The notes under the pieces: generated by a model
Database searches by the model: none
The model's input: the letters and a program-made list of their open reading frames with translations, nothing else
What the model was told of the DNA's origin: nothing
Origin: JBBRZM01 sp963813635
GTDB taxonomy: Bacteria > Actinomycetota > Acidimicrobiia > IMCC26256 > JBBRZM01
DNA length: 64,000 nt
Assembly (NCBI GenBank): GCA_963813635.1
Contig: CAWEZO010000011.1
Span: forward strand, 1-64,000
Reading direction: 5' to 3'
Shown here: piece by piece, positions 10,312 through 18,563 of the stretch
Layout: each line of letters begins with the position of its first letter
Position numbering within the stretch: the stretch's first letter is position 1
Made by a program: the position numbers and the translations under genes

Positions 10312-11388
10312 GTGGACGTCTTGCGCCGGCATGTGCTCGTCGTCTTCGTGATGGCGGTGGTGGCCGTCGTCGTGTCGGCCCCGCGGGCCGGAGCCGCGCG
10401 CGGCGACGCGACGAGCAACGACCGTCGCATCAGCGTCAGTGGCGGCGTCGTGGTCGCCCGGGGCGAGGTGGTGGACGGTCCCGTGGTCTCAGTCGACGGG
10501 CCGGTCACCGTCGATGGCACCGTGAACGATGACGTCTACGTCGGTAGCGGCCGCCTCGTAGTCCGCGGGCATGTGACTGGCGACATGCTGGTCGTGCATG
10601 GCGATGTGCTGATCACGGGCCGCGTCGGTGGCGACGTAGTCGCGCTCGACGGTCGCGTCACCGTGCGCGCGGGGGCGTCCGTGCGAGGCGATGTCAGGTC
10701 GCGTCACGAACCGACTGTCGCTCCCGGCACGGTGCGCGGCAAGGTGAAGAAGCTGGACGTCACGAATCTCTTCACCGGATTCCTGATCGCGTTCCTCCTC
10801 TACCTTTGGCTGGCAGTGACAGTGTCAGTCGCGCTCTTTGGTCTGCTCTTCGTGCTGGTATTCCCCCGCGCCGCCGACACCACCGCGGCCGCAGGACGCA
10901 GATTTTGGCCGACGCTCGGATGGGGCGCGTTGATCGGCATTGTCGGTCCGATCCTCGGCGTGCTGATGCTCGTGACCATCATCGGCATCCCGCTCGGACT
11001 TGGGATCCTCTCCGCCTTCAACGTTCTCGCGCCCCTCGGCTACGTCGCCAGCTCGCTGGTCCTTGGCCGGCTCATGGTCAAAGGCACGACGATGGCGTCA
11101 CGCATCGGTGCGTTCTTCGTAGGCTTCGGCATCCTGCGCGCCGCGGCGCTAATCCCCGGCCTTGGCTTCATCGTGTGGTTCCTCGCCTGCATCTATGGGC
11201 TCGGCGCGCTCACGCAGGCCGCTTGGCGCGCCGGACGAACGCGCGTCCCCGACGTGCGGGCCGCCGCACCGCTCGCTGCCGAGGCAGCTCCACGCGGGGA
11301 AGACGCGATCCCCGAGGCCACCGGAGTGTCCGCCGCAACGGAACCGCCGGCAAGCACCACACCAACAACGCCGACCACCGACGAATAA
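10312..11388 (+). CDS. Bactofilin-like (polymer-forming) domain fused to a polytopic membrane domain
   Basis: 358 residues: signal-like helix (1-30), then ~130 residues of short repeated beta rungs rich in Gly, Val and Asp (for example GHVTGDMLVVHGDVLITGRV), the pattern of the bactofilin right-handed beta helix. From residue ~145 there are about four hydrophobic helices, including a PILGVLMLVTIIGIPLGLG stretch. The tail is Pro/Thr/Ala-rich. GTG start follows a GGAAGG purine run. The beta rungs follow a signal-type helix, so they may lie outside the cytoplasm, unlike cytosolic bactofilins. Function unknown; a structural envelope role is inference. Confidence 0.7.
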   Translation: MDVLRRHVLVVFVMAVVAVVVSAPRAGAARGDATSNDRRISVSGGVVVARGEVVDGPVVSVDGPVTVDGTVNDDVYVGSGRLVVRGHVTGDMLVVHGDVLITGRVGGDVVALDGRVTVRAGASVRGDVRSRHEPTVAPGTVRGKVKKLDVTNLFTGFLIAFLLYLWLAVTVSVALFGLLFVLVFPRAADTTAAAGRRFWPTLGWGALIGIVGPILGVLMLVTIIGIPLGLGILSAFNVLAPLGYVASSLVLGRLMVKGTTMASRIGAFFVGFGILRAAALIPGLGFIVWFLACIYGLGALTQAAWRAGRTRVPDVRAAAPLAAEAAPRGEDAIPEATGVSAATEPPASTTPTTPTTDE

Positions 11389-11712
11389 GTGGTCGGCGCT
11401 GGGCATTCAGGACTCGTCCACCGTGGGCCAACTCCTCCACGGGCTGTTCACCCAGAGCGCCATCTACGTCGTCAATCCCAGCGGTCCGGCAACCGCGGTG
11501 CCTGGTAGATCTGACCCGAGCCCAAGCGAGTCGATATTCAACTAGCCCCACGTGGTGATCAGGACTTCGCCTGAGGTCGACCTGAGCGTCCGTGAACCCT
11601 TCACGTTCGACGACCTTCGCGAAGATCTCGTCGATACACGCTGATCCTCCTAGCTCCTTCAGCGCCTCGAGTGCCGTAGGGTCGACATCGTCGCCGCTTG
11701 GAGGTGGCCGCG
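11389..11712. other. Gap before the WS/DGAT gene
   Basis: No protein gene was recognised in this ~320-bp stretch. Its first half is copy 1 of a direct repeat shared with 13694-13813. The rest is unremarkable apart from a GGAGG ribosome site for the WS/DGAT start at 11713. Confidence 0.6.
11390..11515 (+). repeat. Direct repeat copy 1 (~126 bp) upstream of WS/DGAT gene
   Basis: Begins TGGTCGGCGCTGGGCATTCA and ends GATCTGAC. It matches 13694-13813 over its whole length, with about 10 substitutions and a short length difference near the end. It starts immediately at the stop region of the bactofilin-like gene. No terminal inverted repeats or transposase were seen. With copy 2 it brackets 2.2 kb holding the acyltransferase gene. 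Confidence 0.85.
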
Positions 11713-13137
11713 ATGGCCGGTGGTCTGCACGTGAACGACGCCGACGCGTTGACCTGGTCGATCGAACGCGGACCGCTCCTGCGTTCCACGATCTGCTGCG
11801 TCGTCGTACTCGATGGGCCTCCCGACTGGGACCGCTTGGTCGAGCGGATGGATCGCGTGAGCCGGCAGGTCCTGGGGTTCCGCCACCGGCTCACCGAGGT
11901 CCCGCTGCCGCGGTTCACACCGCCGCAGTGGGTCGTCGACCCCGACTTCGACCTGTCGTTCCACGTCCGGCGCGCCGCAATCCCCGCGCCCGGGGACCTC
12001 GGGACGCTGTTCGACCTCGCCCGCATCGCAGCCATGGCGGGCCTCGACCGTGACCGCCCCTTGTGGGACCTCACCGTCGTGGAAGGTCTCGCCGGCGGCG
12101 GGGCCGGCGTCGTCGTCAGGCTTCACCACATCCTCAGCGACGGCGTCGGCGGGATGCAGATCGCCGCGCTGCTGTTCGACCTCGAGCGGGAGCCCCGCGA
12201 TCTCGGCCCGATGCCTCCGGTGCCGTCGGGAACTGTACCGACGGGCACCGACCTCCTACGCGACTCAGTCGCGTTCAACATCACCCGCGCCGGACACGCT
12301 GCCACTCAGGTCGCCCACGGTGCGATCACCGGCGCCCGGCGCGCGCTCCGAGAGCCCACGGCTCTGCTCGCGGACGTACGCGAGACCCTCGCCGCCGCGG
12401 GTCGCGTGGCCGCGGCGAGGCCCGAAGCGCTCTCGCCGGTGATGACGGCACGGCACGGCTGGTGGCGCTTCGACACCCTCGACGCGCCCGTCGACGGGCT
12501 CCGCGCGGCGGCGAAGCGCGCCGGGGGTACCGTCAACGACACGTTCATCGCCGCCGTCGTCGCCGGTCTCGCTCACTACCACGAGCGCCACGCAGCGACC
12601 GCGCCGACACTGCACGCCACGATGCCGATCAGTCTGCGCCGCGCCGGCGATCCGATCGGAGGCAACCACGCGAGCGCCGCCCGCTTCACCGTTCCCGTCG
12701 GGGCGCCCGGGACCCCGATCCGAGAACGGCTCGCCACGATCCACGAGATCGTCGCGACCGCACGCCGTGACGCGACGACGCCGCTCTCGAACCTCGCCGG
12801 TGTGCTCAACGTGCTCGGTCCGCAGTACGCGGCCGGGATGTTCAAACACGTTGACTTCCTGGCCAGCAACGTCCCCGGCATCGACGTGCCGGTCCATCTC
12901 GCAGGCGCCGAGGTGCTCGCGTTCTACGGGTTCGGTCCTCCCTTCGGCGCCGCTATGAACGTCACGCTGGTCTCGTACCGCGGCACCGCCTTCATCGGTG
13001 TGAACAGCGACGCGGCGGCGGTGCCCGACCGCGACGTGCTCGTCGAGTGCCTACACGCCGGCCTCGCCGAAGTGCTCGCCATTCCGGTCGAGGGCGGAAT
13101 GGTCAGCGATCTGAAGCCATGGGGGGAGGCGCAGTGA
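11713..13137 (+). CDS. Wax ester synthase / diacylglycerol O-acyltransferase (WS/DGAT)
   Basis: 474-residue bifunctional acyltransferase that makes triacylglycerol or wax ester from acyl-CoA. The catalytic HHxxxDG motif is present as HHILSDG near residue 140. The C-terminal half has the family segment NVPGIDVPVHLAGAEVLAF and a GVNSD-type end. ATG at 11713 was chosen because GGAGG lies 8 nt upstream. The gene is intact, unlike several neighbours. It stands alone between two direct repeats in a gene-poor stretch, which suggests acquisition or rearrangement. Substrate preference cannot be judged from sequence. Confidence 0.93.
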   Translation: MAGGLHVNDADALTWSIERGPLLRSTICCVVVLDGPPDWDRLVERMDRVSRQVLGFRHRLTEVPLPRFTPPQWVVDPDFDLSFHVRRAAIPAPGDLGTLFDLARIAAMAGLDRDRPLWDLTVVEGLAGGGAGVVVRLHHILSDGVGGMQIAALLFDLEREPRDLGPMPPVPSGTVPTGTDLLRDSVAFNITRAGHAATQVAHGAITGARRALREPTALLADVRETLAAAGRVAAARPEALSPVMTARHGWWRFDTLDAPVDGLRAAAKRAGGTVNDTFIAAVVAGLAHYHERHAATAPTLHATMPISLRRAGDPIGGNHASAARFTVPVGAPGTPIRERLATIHEIVATARRDATTPLSNLAGVLNVLGPQYAAGMFKHVDFLASNVPGIDVPVHLAGAEVLAFYGFGPPFGAAMNVTLVSYRGTAFIGVNSDAAAVPDRDVLVECLHAGLAEVLAIPVEGGMVSDLKPWGEAQ

Positions 13138-13260
13138 GTCAACGGGCCCGAAGGGCTGGCGCAGGCTGTGCTCGCTAGTGGCGGTGGCGCTCGTCGGCGG
13201 GTGCGTCGGCGGGCGCAGTACTTACGGTGAGCCACGAAGCGGTTGCCGGCCCCGCGTCGC

Positions 13261-13370
13261 GGAGACAGAGACGCGAGACGCGACACGAGACGCGAGACGG
13301 GACGCAGACGAGACGACGCGAGACGCGACAGAGCGCGAGACGCGAGACGCGAGACGCGAGACGGAGCATG
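13261..13370. repeat. Degenerate GAGACGC tandem repeat
   Basis: About 110 bp built of 7-bp GAGACGC units and close variants (GACACGA, GACGGGA, GACAGAG). The last four units are nearly perfect. There are no unique spacers between copies, so this is a low-complexity satellite and not a CRISPR array. Confidence 0.9.
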
Positions 13371-13577
13371 GCAGAACCCACCGATTGACCCACTCGTCCA
13401 CAGTCAACAGGGTGTGGCTTGAGAACGAGGCGACCGGAGTGGAGACGACTTCGTGCCGATGTGCGTTGGTCATCGAGAAGCGGATGTCGTAGGTGCACTC
13501 GACGACGAGACCATCCGGTTCGTCATCCCATCGGTGATCGGCGTCCGGGTTGGCCTCGATTGCGAACTGGCATGTAG

Positions 13578-13682
13578 GTGCGGATCTTCGCCGTCGGCCT
13601 CCGCGACTACGGATGGATCATCGGCGAGACCGGCTGCTACGGCGCAGCGATCGAAACTGACGGGCTCATCGCGATCCGGTGA
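13578..13682 (+). pseudogene. Remnant of a larger secreted-enzyme-like gene
   Basis: A 34-codon frame reads VRIFAVGLRDYGWIIGETGC and ends in a normal stop. It resembles a short motif (an ALK-YGMIV-type helix) seen near the end of some large secreted hydrolases. A TAG stop sits directly upstream in frame and nothing recognisable precedes it. The flanks are satellite and direct repeat. Best read as a decayed gene end; parentage is uncertain. Confidence 0.3.
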
Positions 13683-13693
13683 GCAGGGCGAAA

Positions 13694-13813
13694 TGGTCGG
13701 CGCTGGGCATTCAGGACTCATCCACCGTGGGCCGGCTCCTCCACGGCCGGTTCACCCAGAGCGCCGTCGACGTCGTCAATCCCAGTGGTCCCGCAGTTCC
13801 GTGGTGATCTGAC
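13694..13813 (+). repeat. Direct repeat copy 2 (~120 bp) downstream of WS/DGAT gene
   Basis: Second copy of the 11390-11515 repeat in the same orientation, beginning TGGTCGGCGCTGGGCATTCA and ending GATCTGAC. It lies directly after the gene remnant and before the tad operon end. The substitutions between copies include both silent and non-silent changes in every frame, so the repeat is probably not coding. Confidence 0.85.
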
Positions 13814-13849
13814 ACTGGTGAAACCGAGCTAACGCGCGGCCGGCCGCGA

Positions 13850-14239
13850 TCACGGCCCGCACACCGCACAGTTCGCGTCGACCTCCACGCGCGAATGCGC
13901 ACACGCCGGACCGGCGATGGGGCCGAGCGCGCTGACGCGCACTTCCACGACCACGTCGGCCACCGAGCCTGTGCAGCTGCAGCGCACGAGCGTCGCGTCG
14001 TTGTGCGCGGCGGCCTCGTGGGCGGCCGCGACCGCCGCGGTCGACCCTCGCCCCAGAGCGAGCGAATCGGCAGCGGCCAACGCGGCCGCGTCGGCGGCGG
14101 TCTCGGCGCGCCCTTTGGCAATCATTGCGCCGCCGAGGCGACCGGCGGCCGTCGCCAGCACGAGCCCGACAACCAGGACCGCGATCATCACCACGCTGAC
14201 CGAGCCGCGCTCGGGACGCGCCGGCGCCGGGTACGTCAT
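13850..14239 (-). CDS. TadE-like secreted protein of the helicase/secretion neighbourhood (Rv3654c type)
   Basis: 129 residues: basic N-terminus with RGSVSVV, a single membrane helix (VVMIAVLVVGLVLATAAG), then an Ala-rich helical stretch (AETAADAAALAAADSLALG) typical of this family, and two late cysteines. It is the last gene of the tad operon; its ATG overlaps the TadE stop (ATGA). Likely a minor pseudopilin or secreted pilus component. Confidence 0.85.
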   Translation of the reverse strand: MTYPAPARPERGSVSVVMIAVLVVGLVLATAAGRLGGAMIAKGRAETAADAAALAAADSLALGRGSTAAVAAAHEAAAHNDATLVRCSCTGSVADVVVEVRVSALGPIAGPACAHSRVEVDANCAVCGP

Positions 14240-14694
14240 CGCTCCACTCGCATCACGGCTTTGGCGTGGAGCATCGGATCGGGGAAGAGCACGCCGACGA
14301 GCGGCAGCGCTGTGACCGATCGGTACTTGACCTCGACGGTGACCTCGCTGCCGACACGCCCGCGAGGCCCGACGGTGACGAAGGCTCCGGCAAGCGTGTG
14401 TCGCGCTGCGGTCTCTGCGTGACCCGCATCGCTATCGACGCTGGCTGCACGCGCCACCTCTCGCGCCGCATGCACGACGGAAAGCTCGTCGCGCACAACC
14501 AGCGCGACCTGGATGATCGCCAGCGCGGCGAACACGATCAGCGGTATCAGCAACGCGAACTCGACCGTTGCCTGCCCACGTTCGCCGCAGCGCGCTCGTG
14601 TGGGCGCGCGGCGAACGTCGGTGCCGTTCAGGGAAGGACCTTTCCGATGATCTTGTCGAACAGACTGCCGATGGCGTGGCTCTTCGTTGCCCAC
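14236..14694 (-). CDS. TadE-family pseudopilin
   Basis: The core begins GERGQATVEFALLIPLIVF, the classic TadE prepilin-like motif followed by the membrane helix, then a soluble beta-rich domain; it ends MRVER. The start is uncertain. ATG at 14694 would overlap the upstream DUF4244 gene by ~67 nt. A CTG at 14631 overlaps that gene's stop (CTGA) and would give a more natural length. Assembles with the Flp/Tad pilus machinery. Overlaps the following gene by ATGA. Confidence 0.82.
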   Translation of the reverse strand: MGNEEPRHRQSVRQDHRKGPSLNGTDVRRAPTRARCGERGQATVEFALLIPLIVFAALAIIQVALVVRDELSVVHAAREVARAASVDSDAGHAETAARHTLAGAFVTVGPRGRVGSEVTVEVKYRSVTALPLVGVLFPDPMLHAKAVMRVER

Positions 14695-14828
14695 GTCAGG
14701 AGCAGCGTCGCAACTGCCGCCGAGCCCAGAATGACGAGCGCGTACTCGGCTGTGGTCTGGCCGAGCTCGACGTCGTTCTGGATACGGATGGTGACGCGCC
14801 GACCAAGGTCGGCGAGACGACGAAACAT
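14628..14828 (-). CDS. DUF4244 Flp-pilin-like small protein
   Basis: 66 residues with a short basic N-terminus, then GQTTAEYALVILGSAAVATLL, the prepilin-type helix of actinobacterial DUF4244 proteins. It is probably the major Flp-type pilin of the adjacent Tad machine. Strong ribosome site GAGGAGG lies 6 nt before ATG. About 50 bp separates it from tadC upstream. Confidence 0.88.
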   Translation of the reverse strand: MFRRLADLGRRVTIRIQNDVELGQTTAEYALVILGSAAVATLLLTWATKSHAIGSLFDKIIGKVLP

Positions 14829-14877
14829 GTGGATCCTCCTCGAATACGTGAATGGACCGGGGAGGTGCGGGGGGGAG

Positions 14878-15594
14878 TTAGAGGTGCGCCACGCCGTTGA
14901 GCAGCGTGGGCACGACCGTGAGCAGCCCGAAGGCAGGCAGGACCAGGAAGATCAGGGGGAACAGGAGCCGCACCGGTACGCGCCGCGCATGTGCTTCGGC
15001 TCGACGCCGCAACGTTGCCCGTTGCTCGTCGGCAAGGCGCGTGAGGGCAGGGCCGGCGGGCGCTCCGAGGCGGTCGGTGACGAGCAACGCATCGGCAAGC
15101 GCCTTGAGGCTCGGCTCGTTGTCGACGAGGTCGCCCAGCGCGTCGTCGAAGCCCACGTTGAGGCCGCATGCACCGACAACATTGGTGAGCAGCGCGGCGA
15201 AACGAGGTGGGGCCCACCTCGCCGTGGCCTCGACCGCGAGGAACGGCGTGCAACCCGCGCCGACGGCGACGCCGAGGAGATCGAGCGTGACCGGCAGCTC
15301 CCGTGCGAGCGCAGCCTCGGCGCGGCGCGCGCGCCGTCGCGTCCCCAGTGCACCCGCGACCCGCGCGACGGGGCCGAACGCGGTGCGGACACGCGCCCGA
15401 ACATGGCCGAGCCGGGCGCGGGCCGCGCCGGTTTCGCCGGTGCTGAGCACCGGGGCACGCAGGGCTGCGGTGCGCATGACCGTGGACCGGCGCCCGGCGG
15501 TGCGCGCCAACGGCGTGGCAACAACGACAGCCCAGCCCGCGCCGAGCACCCAGGGGGCGATGCCGGCGAATCGATCGATGGTAAATGCCGTCAT
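14878..15594 (-). CDS. tadC: Type II secretion system F-domain protein, TadC-like
   Basis: 238-residue inner-membrane platform protein. The T2SSF-type core is visible as ELPVTLDLLGVAVGAGCTPF and later SLKALADALLVTDRLGAP, with membrane helices near the N-terminus and at the C-terminal end (FPLIFLVLPAFGLLTVVPTL). ATG at 15594 overlaps the tadB stop (ATGA). Works with TadB and the TadA ATPase to extrude pilin. Confidence 0.9.
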   Translation of the reverse strand: MTAFTIDRFAGIAPWVLGAGWAVVVATPLARTAGRRSTVMRTAALRAPVLSTGETGAARARLGHVRARVRTAFGPVARVAGALGTRRRARRAEAALARELPVTLDLLGVAVGAGCTPFLAVEATARWAPPRFAALLTNVVGACGLNVGFDDALGDLVDNEPSLKALADALLVTDRLGAPAGPALTRLADEQRATLRRRAEAHARRVPVRLLFPLIFLVLPAFGLLTVVPTLLNGVAHL

Positions 15595-16458
15595 GGCTCC
15601 GCCGTCACGATGCGGTGCATCCACCATGCGCCCAACGCCTCGCAGCCGAGCCCCACGACAAGACAGACCCGCCCGAGGCCGGTGGCGAAGAGCACCGTCG
15701 TCGAGGACGGATCGACAATCGCGGAGAAGCAGAGAAAACCGACCGGGCCGAACCCCACGACCAGAGCCGAGAGGCGAGCTTGCGCCGAGAGCGCCGTGGC
15801 CTCGGCCACCGCGCCCTGGCGCTCGCGGAAACGAGCGCGCCAGCGAGTCGAGCGCGTCGGCGGACCGGCCTCCGAGCGCTGACGCAACCGCGAGCGCGCC
15901 GGCGGCCGCGCGCACGTCGCGGAGGGGACGCTCGGCCGGCCAGATCGCGAGGGCACCGCCGAGGTCGAGCCCGAGCTCGGTGCGGACTCGTACGCGACCG
16001 AGATCGGCGGCCAGCGGACTGTCGCCGTCGGCAAGCGCGGCGACCCCTTCGACCACGGTGCCACCCGCGCGGAGCTGCGCTGCGATGAGCTCGAGCGCAC
16101 CGGGCAACGCGAGCTCGACGCGCCGTTCGCGACGCCCCCGCGCGAGCCGGAGCGCCACGACGGCCGCGATCACCCCGCCGATGACCACGGGCGCGACGAG
16201 CACCGGCGCCATCGCCGCGGCCAGAAGCGCCGCGGCACCGAGCACTCCTGCGCTCAGCTCGATCGCCTGTTCGGGCCCGAGCCGAACGTCGGCATCTGCG
16301 AGCGCGCACGCCAGACGGGCCCGAAGTGCCGCGGGCAGCTTCCACTTTCCGCGAGGGGCGAGCGCACGCGCGCGCTCGCCGGCGGACGCTCGGCCCGCGG
16401 CGCGTAAGAGCATCACCGCGAGTGGCAAGCAGATGAGTGGCACCGCGACGCTCAGCAT
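15591..16458 (-). CDS. tadB: Type II secretion system F-domain protein, TadB-like, frameshifted
   Basis: Inner-membrane platform partner of TadC. Begins MLSVAVPLICLPLAVMLL; the F-domain core includes LPGALELIAAQLRAGGTV. Near 15835-15842 the frame must move by one, after which it reads the conserved ATALSAQARLSALVV and the final helices. The shift falls in a GCGCGC tract and most likely reflects one extra base. Start overlaps the TadA stop by 7 nt. About 288 residues when joined, as expected. Confidence 0.88.
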
Positions 16459-17670
16459 GGCGCTGCGCCGCGGGACTTGTACGAGCAGTTGACGCGTCGC
16501 AGCGGCCGCCGCGGCGTGTCGACAGCGACGAGGGCGTCGCCCGCAAGGCTGAAGAGCGGCCGCACGGTCGGCCGACCGCCCGTGGTGACCTCGCCGATCG
16601 TCACGACCCGCCGAGCACCGTCGGCCGCGCGAGCGACAGAGATGACCACGTCGATCGCGGACGCGACTTGCGCCCGAACGGCCGCAAGCGGCAGACCGAC
16701 GCCGGCCATCAGGGCAAGTGTCTCGATGCGTGACAGCGCGTCGGCTGCGCTGTTGGCGTGCACCGTGCACAGCGAACCGTCGTGGCCCGTATTGAGCGCT
16801 TGCAACATGTCGAGCGCCTCGGCCCCACGTACCTCGCCCACGACGATCCGATCGGGACGCATGCGCAGCGCGGCACGCACGAGCGTGCGCACCGAGACTG
16901 CCCCGGCGCCCTCGGCGTTCGCAGGCCGCGCCTCGAGTCGCACGACGTGCGCTTGCGCGAGGCGCAGCTCGGCGGTCTCCTCGATCGTGACCACTCGCTC
17001 CTCGGTGGGGATCGCGCTCGACAACGAGTTGAGCAGCGTGGTCTTGCCTGCGCTCGTAGCCCCGGCAACGAGCAGGTTCGCGCCGCCGGTAACGGCCGAG
17101 CGCAAGAATGCGCCCGCATGCTCGTCGAGCCCGAAGCCCGCGAGTGGGATCGCGCGCGCGCCGAAGCGCCGAATGGTGACGCACGGCCCGTCGATCGCGA
17201 GCGGGGGGATCACCGAGTGCAGACGGGAACCATCGGCAAGACGCGCGTCGACCATCGGCGAGGCGCGATCCAGGCGAAGCCCGAGCGGCGCGACGATGCG
17301 CTGGACGATGCGCACTATGGCGGCAGCATCGAGATCGATCGCGACCGGTTCGAGCCGGCCGCGCCGTTCGACGAAGCAGCGACCGGGTCCGTTGATCATC
17401 ACCTCGGTGACGCCAGGATCGGCAAGCAGCGGCTCGAGCGGACCGAGGCCCCCGATCTCGTCGGTGAGCTCGCCGAGCAGGCGACCGAACGTGCCGGCAT
17501 CGAGCAGCGGCGCCTCGTCGCGCAGCAGCTCGGTGAGCCGCGCGTTGAGCAGGACGATGCCGGGTGCCTTGGTGAGCGTCGCCGCCGCCGTCGAGCAGGC
17601 GCTGGTGCACGCGCTGCTTCAACTGCGTGTCGAGCAGCGCGCCCCCGTTTGGTGCGACCAGTGCAGTCAT
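16452..17670 (-). CDS. tadA: TadA/CpaF-type secretion ATPase, frameshifted
   Basis: Hexameric ATPase driving Flp/Tad pilus assembly. Walker A is VAGATSAGKTTLLNS, the Asp box lies in VVTIEETAELRL, Walker B in PDRIVVGEVRGAEALD and the His box in GSLCTVHANSAADALSR. The N-terminus (MTALVAPNGGALLDTQLKQR) is in another frame; a one-base shift near 17579-17590, in a GGCGGCGGC run, joins it to LTKAPGIVLLNARLTELLRD. ATG at 17670 overlaps the CpaE-like stop (ATGA). About 405 residues when corrected. Confidence 0.92.
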
Positions 17671-18380
17671 GCCGCCCGCTTGCGTGAGCCGGGCAGCAAG
17701 CCGAACGCCATGAGCAGGTGGGAGGCCGGTCGGGCGAGATGGTCGGGAAGTCGGCTCGGGAGCACGCCGGCGTCGACCGCTTGCGCGATACCCGCGTGCA
17801 CCGGCACCCGGGCCACGACCGGCAGCGCGAGCACATCGGCGACCGCCTTCGCGTCGAGCGAGCGGCCGGGCTCCTCCAGCATCGCGATCCCGGCGGTGCG
17901 GGCGAGCCCCGGGGCATGCGCGGCGCGTCGCAATGTGAGGTAACAGCCACGGGTCACGAGGACGGCGGCGTCGGCGACTTCGAGGACGGCGCGCGCCGCG
18001 GGCACTTCCGCTCGTCCAAGATCGATCACGGTTGGCACCGGGTCGTCGCGAAGGATCACTGCGAGCGCGGCACCGGCCTCGGCGGCCGCCACCGGAGCGA
18101 GGGCGCCGCCACCGCGTCCATATGGGAGCAGCACGACACCTGGCGCGGCTTCGATCGCGAAGCGGGTGAGCGCTTCGGGCGGTGCGGTTGGGCCCGCGTC
18201 GAGCCAGTCGGCGAGGCCGGTGTCGGGGTCGTGCGCGAGCCCGAACAGCGCCGGCTGATCACCGTCGAGGTCGGCGAGCCGGGCACCCGCGGGGCCGCGG
18301 CGGGCAAGGACGAGTGAGCAGGCGGCAGCGAGCACGGAAGTACCCGAGCCACCTTTGGGAGACCAGAGAGCGAGAAGCAC
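17667..18380 (-). CDS. CpaE/TadZ-like MinD-family ATPase (septum site-determining type)
   Basis: 237 residues. A deviant Walker A at the very N-terminus reads WSPKGGSGTSVLAAA, followed by DLDGDQPALFG and a MinD-like core. It matches the helicase/secretion neighbourhood CpaE-like family (Ssd in mycobacteria), thought to position the Tad machine. GTG at 18380 is preceded by GGAGG with 4-5 nt spacing; the longer upstream reading is basic and non-conserved. First gene of the tad operon. Confidence 0.9.
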   Translation of the reverse strand: MLLALWSPKGGSGTSVLAAACSLVLARRGPAGARLADLDGDQPALFGLAHDPDTGLADWLDAGPTAPPEALTRFAIEAAPGVVLLPYGRGGGALAPVAAAEAGAALAVILRDDPVPTVIDLGRAEVPAARAVLEVADAAVLVTRGCYLTLRRAAHAPGLARTAGIAMLEEPGRSLDAKAVADVLALPVVARVPVHAGIAQAVDAGVLPSRLPDHLARPASHLLMAFGLLPGSRKRAA

Positions 18381-18563
18381 GTTCCCTCCTTCGGGCGCGA
18401 GAGGTCGGAAGGAGGAAGTGCAGGAGGGAGTGCACGGCAACCTACGTGTCGTGCGGGCATGTGTCAAGGCGCACGCGTAGTCTCCAGGTGTGAACGCGTC
18501 ACGAACGAGACGGCGCTCCAGCCGTGCGCAGCGCGCGTGGCGTGAGACGAAGGGCGTGCGGCG

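Larger units (their letters stand above)
13138..13849. other. Gene-poor accessory stretch between WS/DGAT and the tad operon
   Basis: About 710 bp with no intact gene. It holds, in order, a GAGACGC tandem array, a short remnant with one convincing coding stretch, and copy 2 of the direct repeat. Open frames through the array have repetitive Arg/Asp/Thr composition and are not believed. Confidence 0.6.

Noticed and set aside
13261..13370. Possible CRISPR array
   Set aside because: Units are 7 bp and contiguous, with no spacers and no cas genes nearby.
13178..13492. 104-codon frame through the GAGACGC array
   Set aside because: Composition is dictated by the 7-bp satellite and no domain is seen.
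14266..15882. Long plus-strand frame across the tad operon
   Set aside because: Shadow of TadE, DUF4244 and TadC, which have family motifs and overlapping starts and stops on the minus strand.
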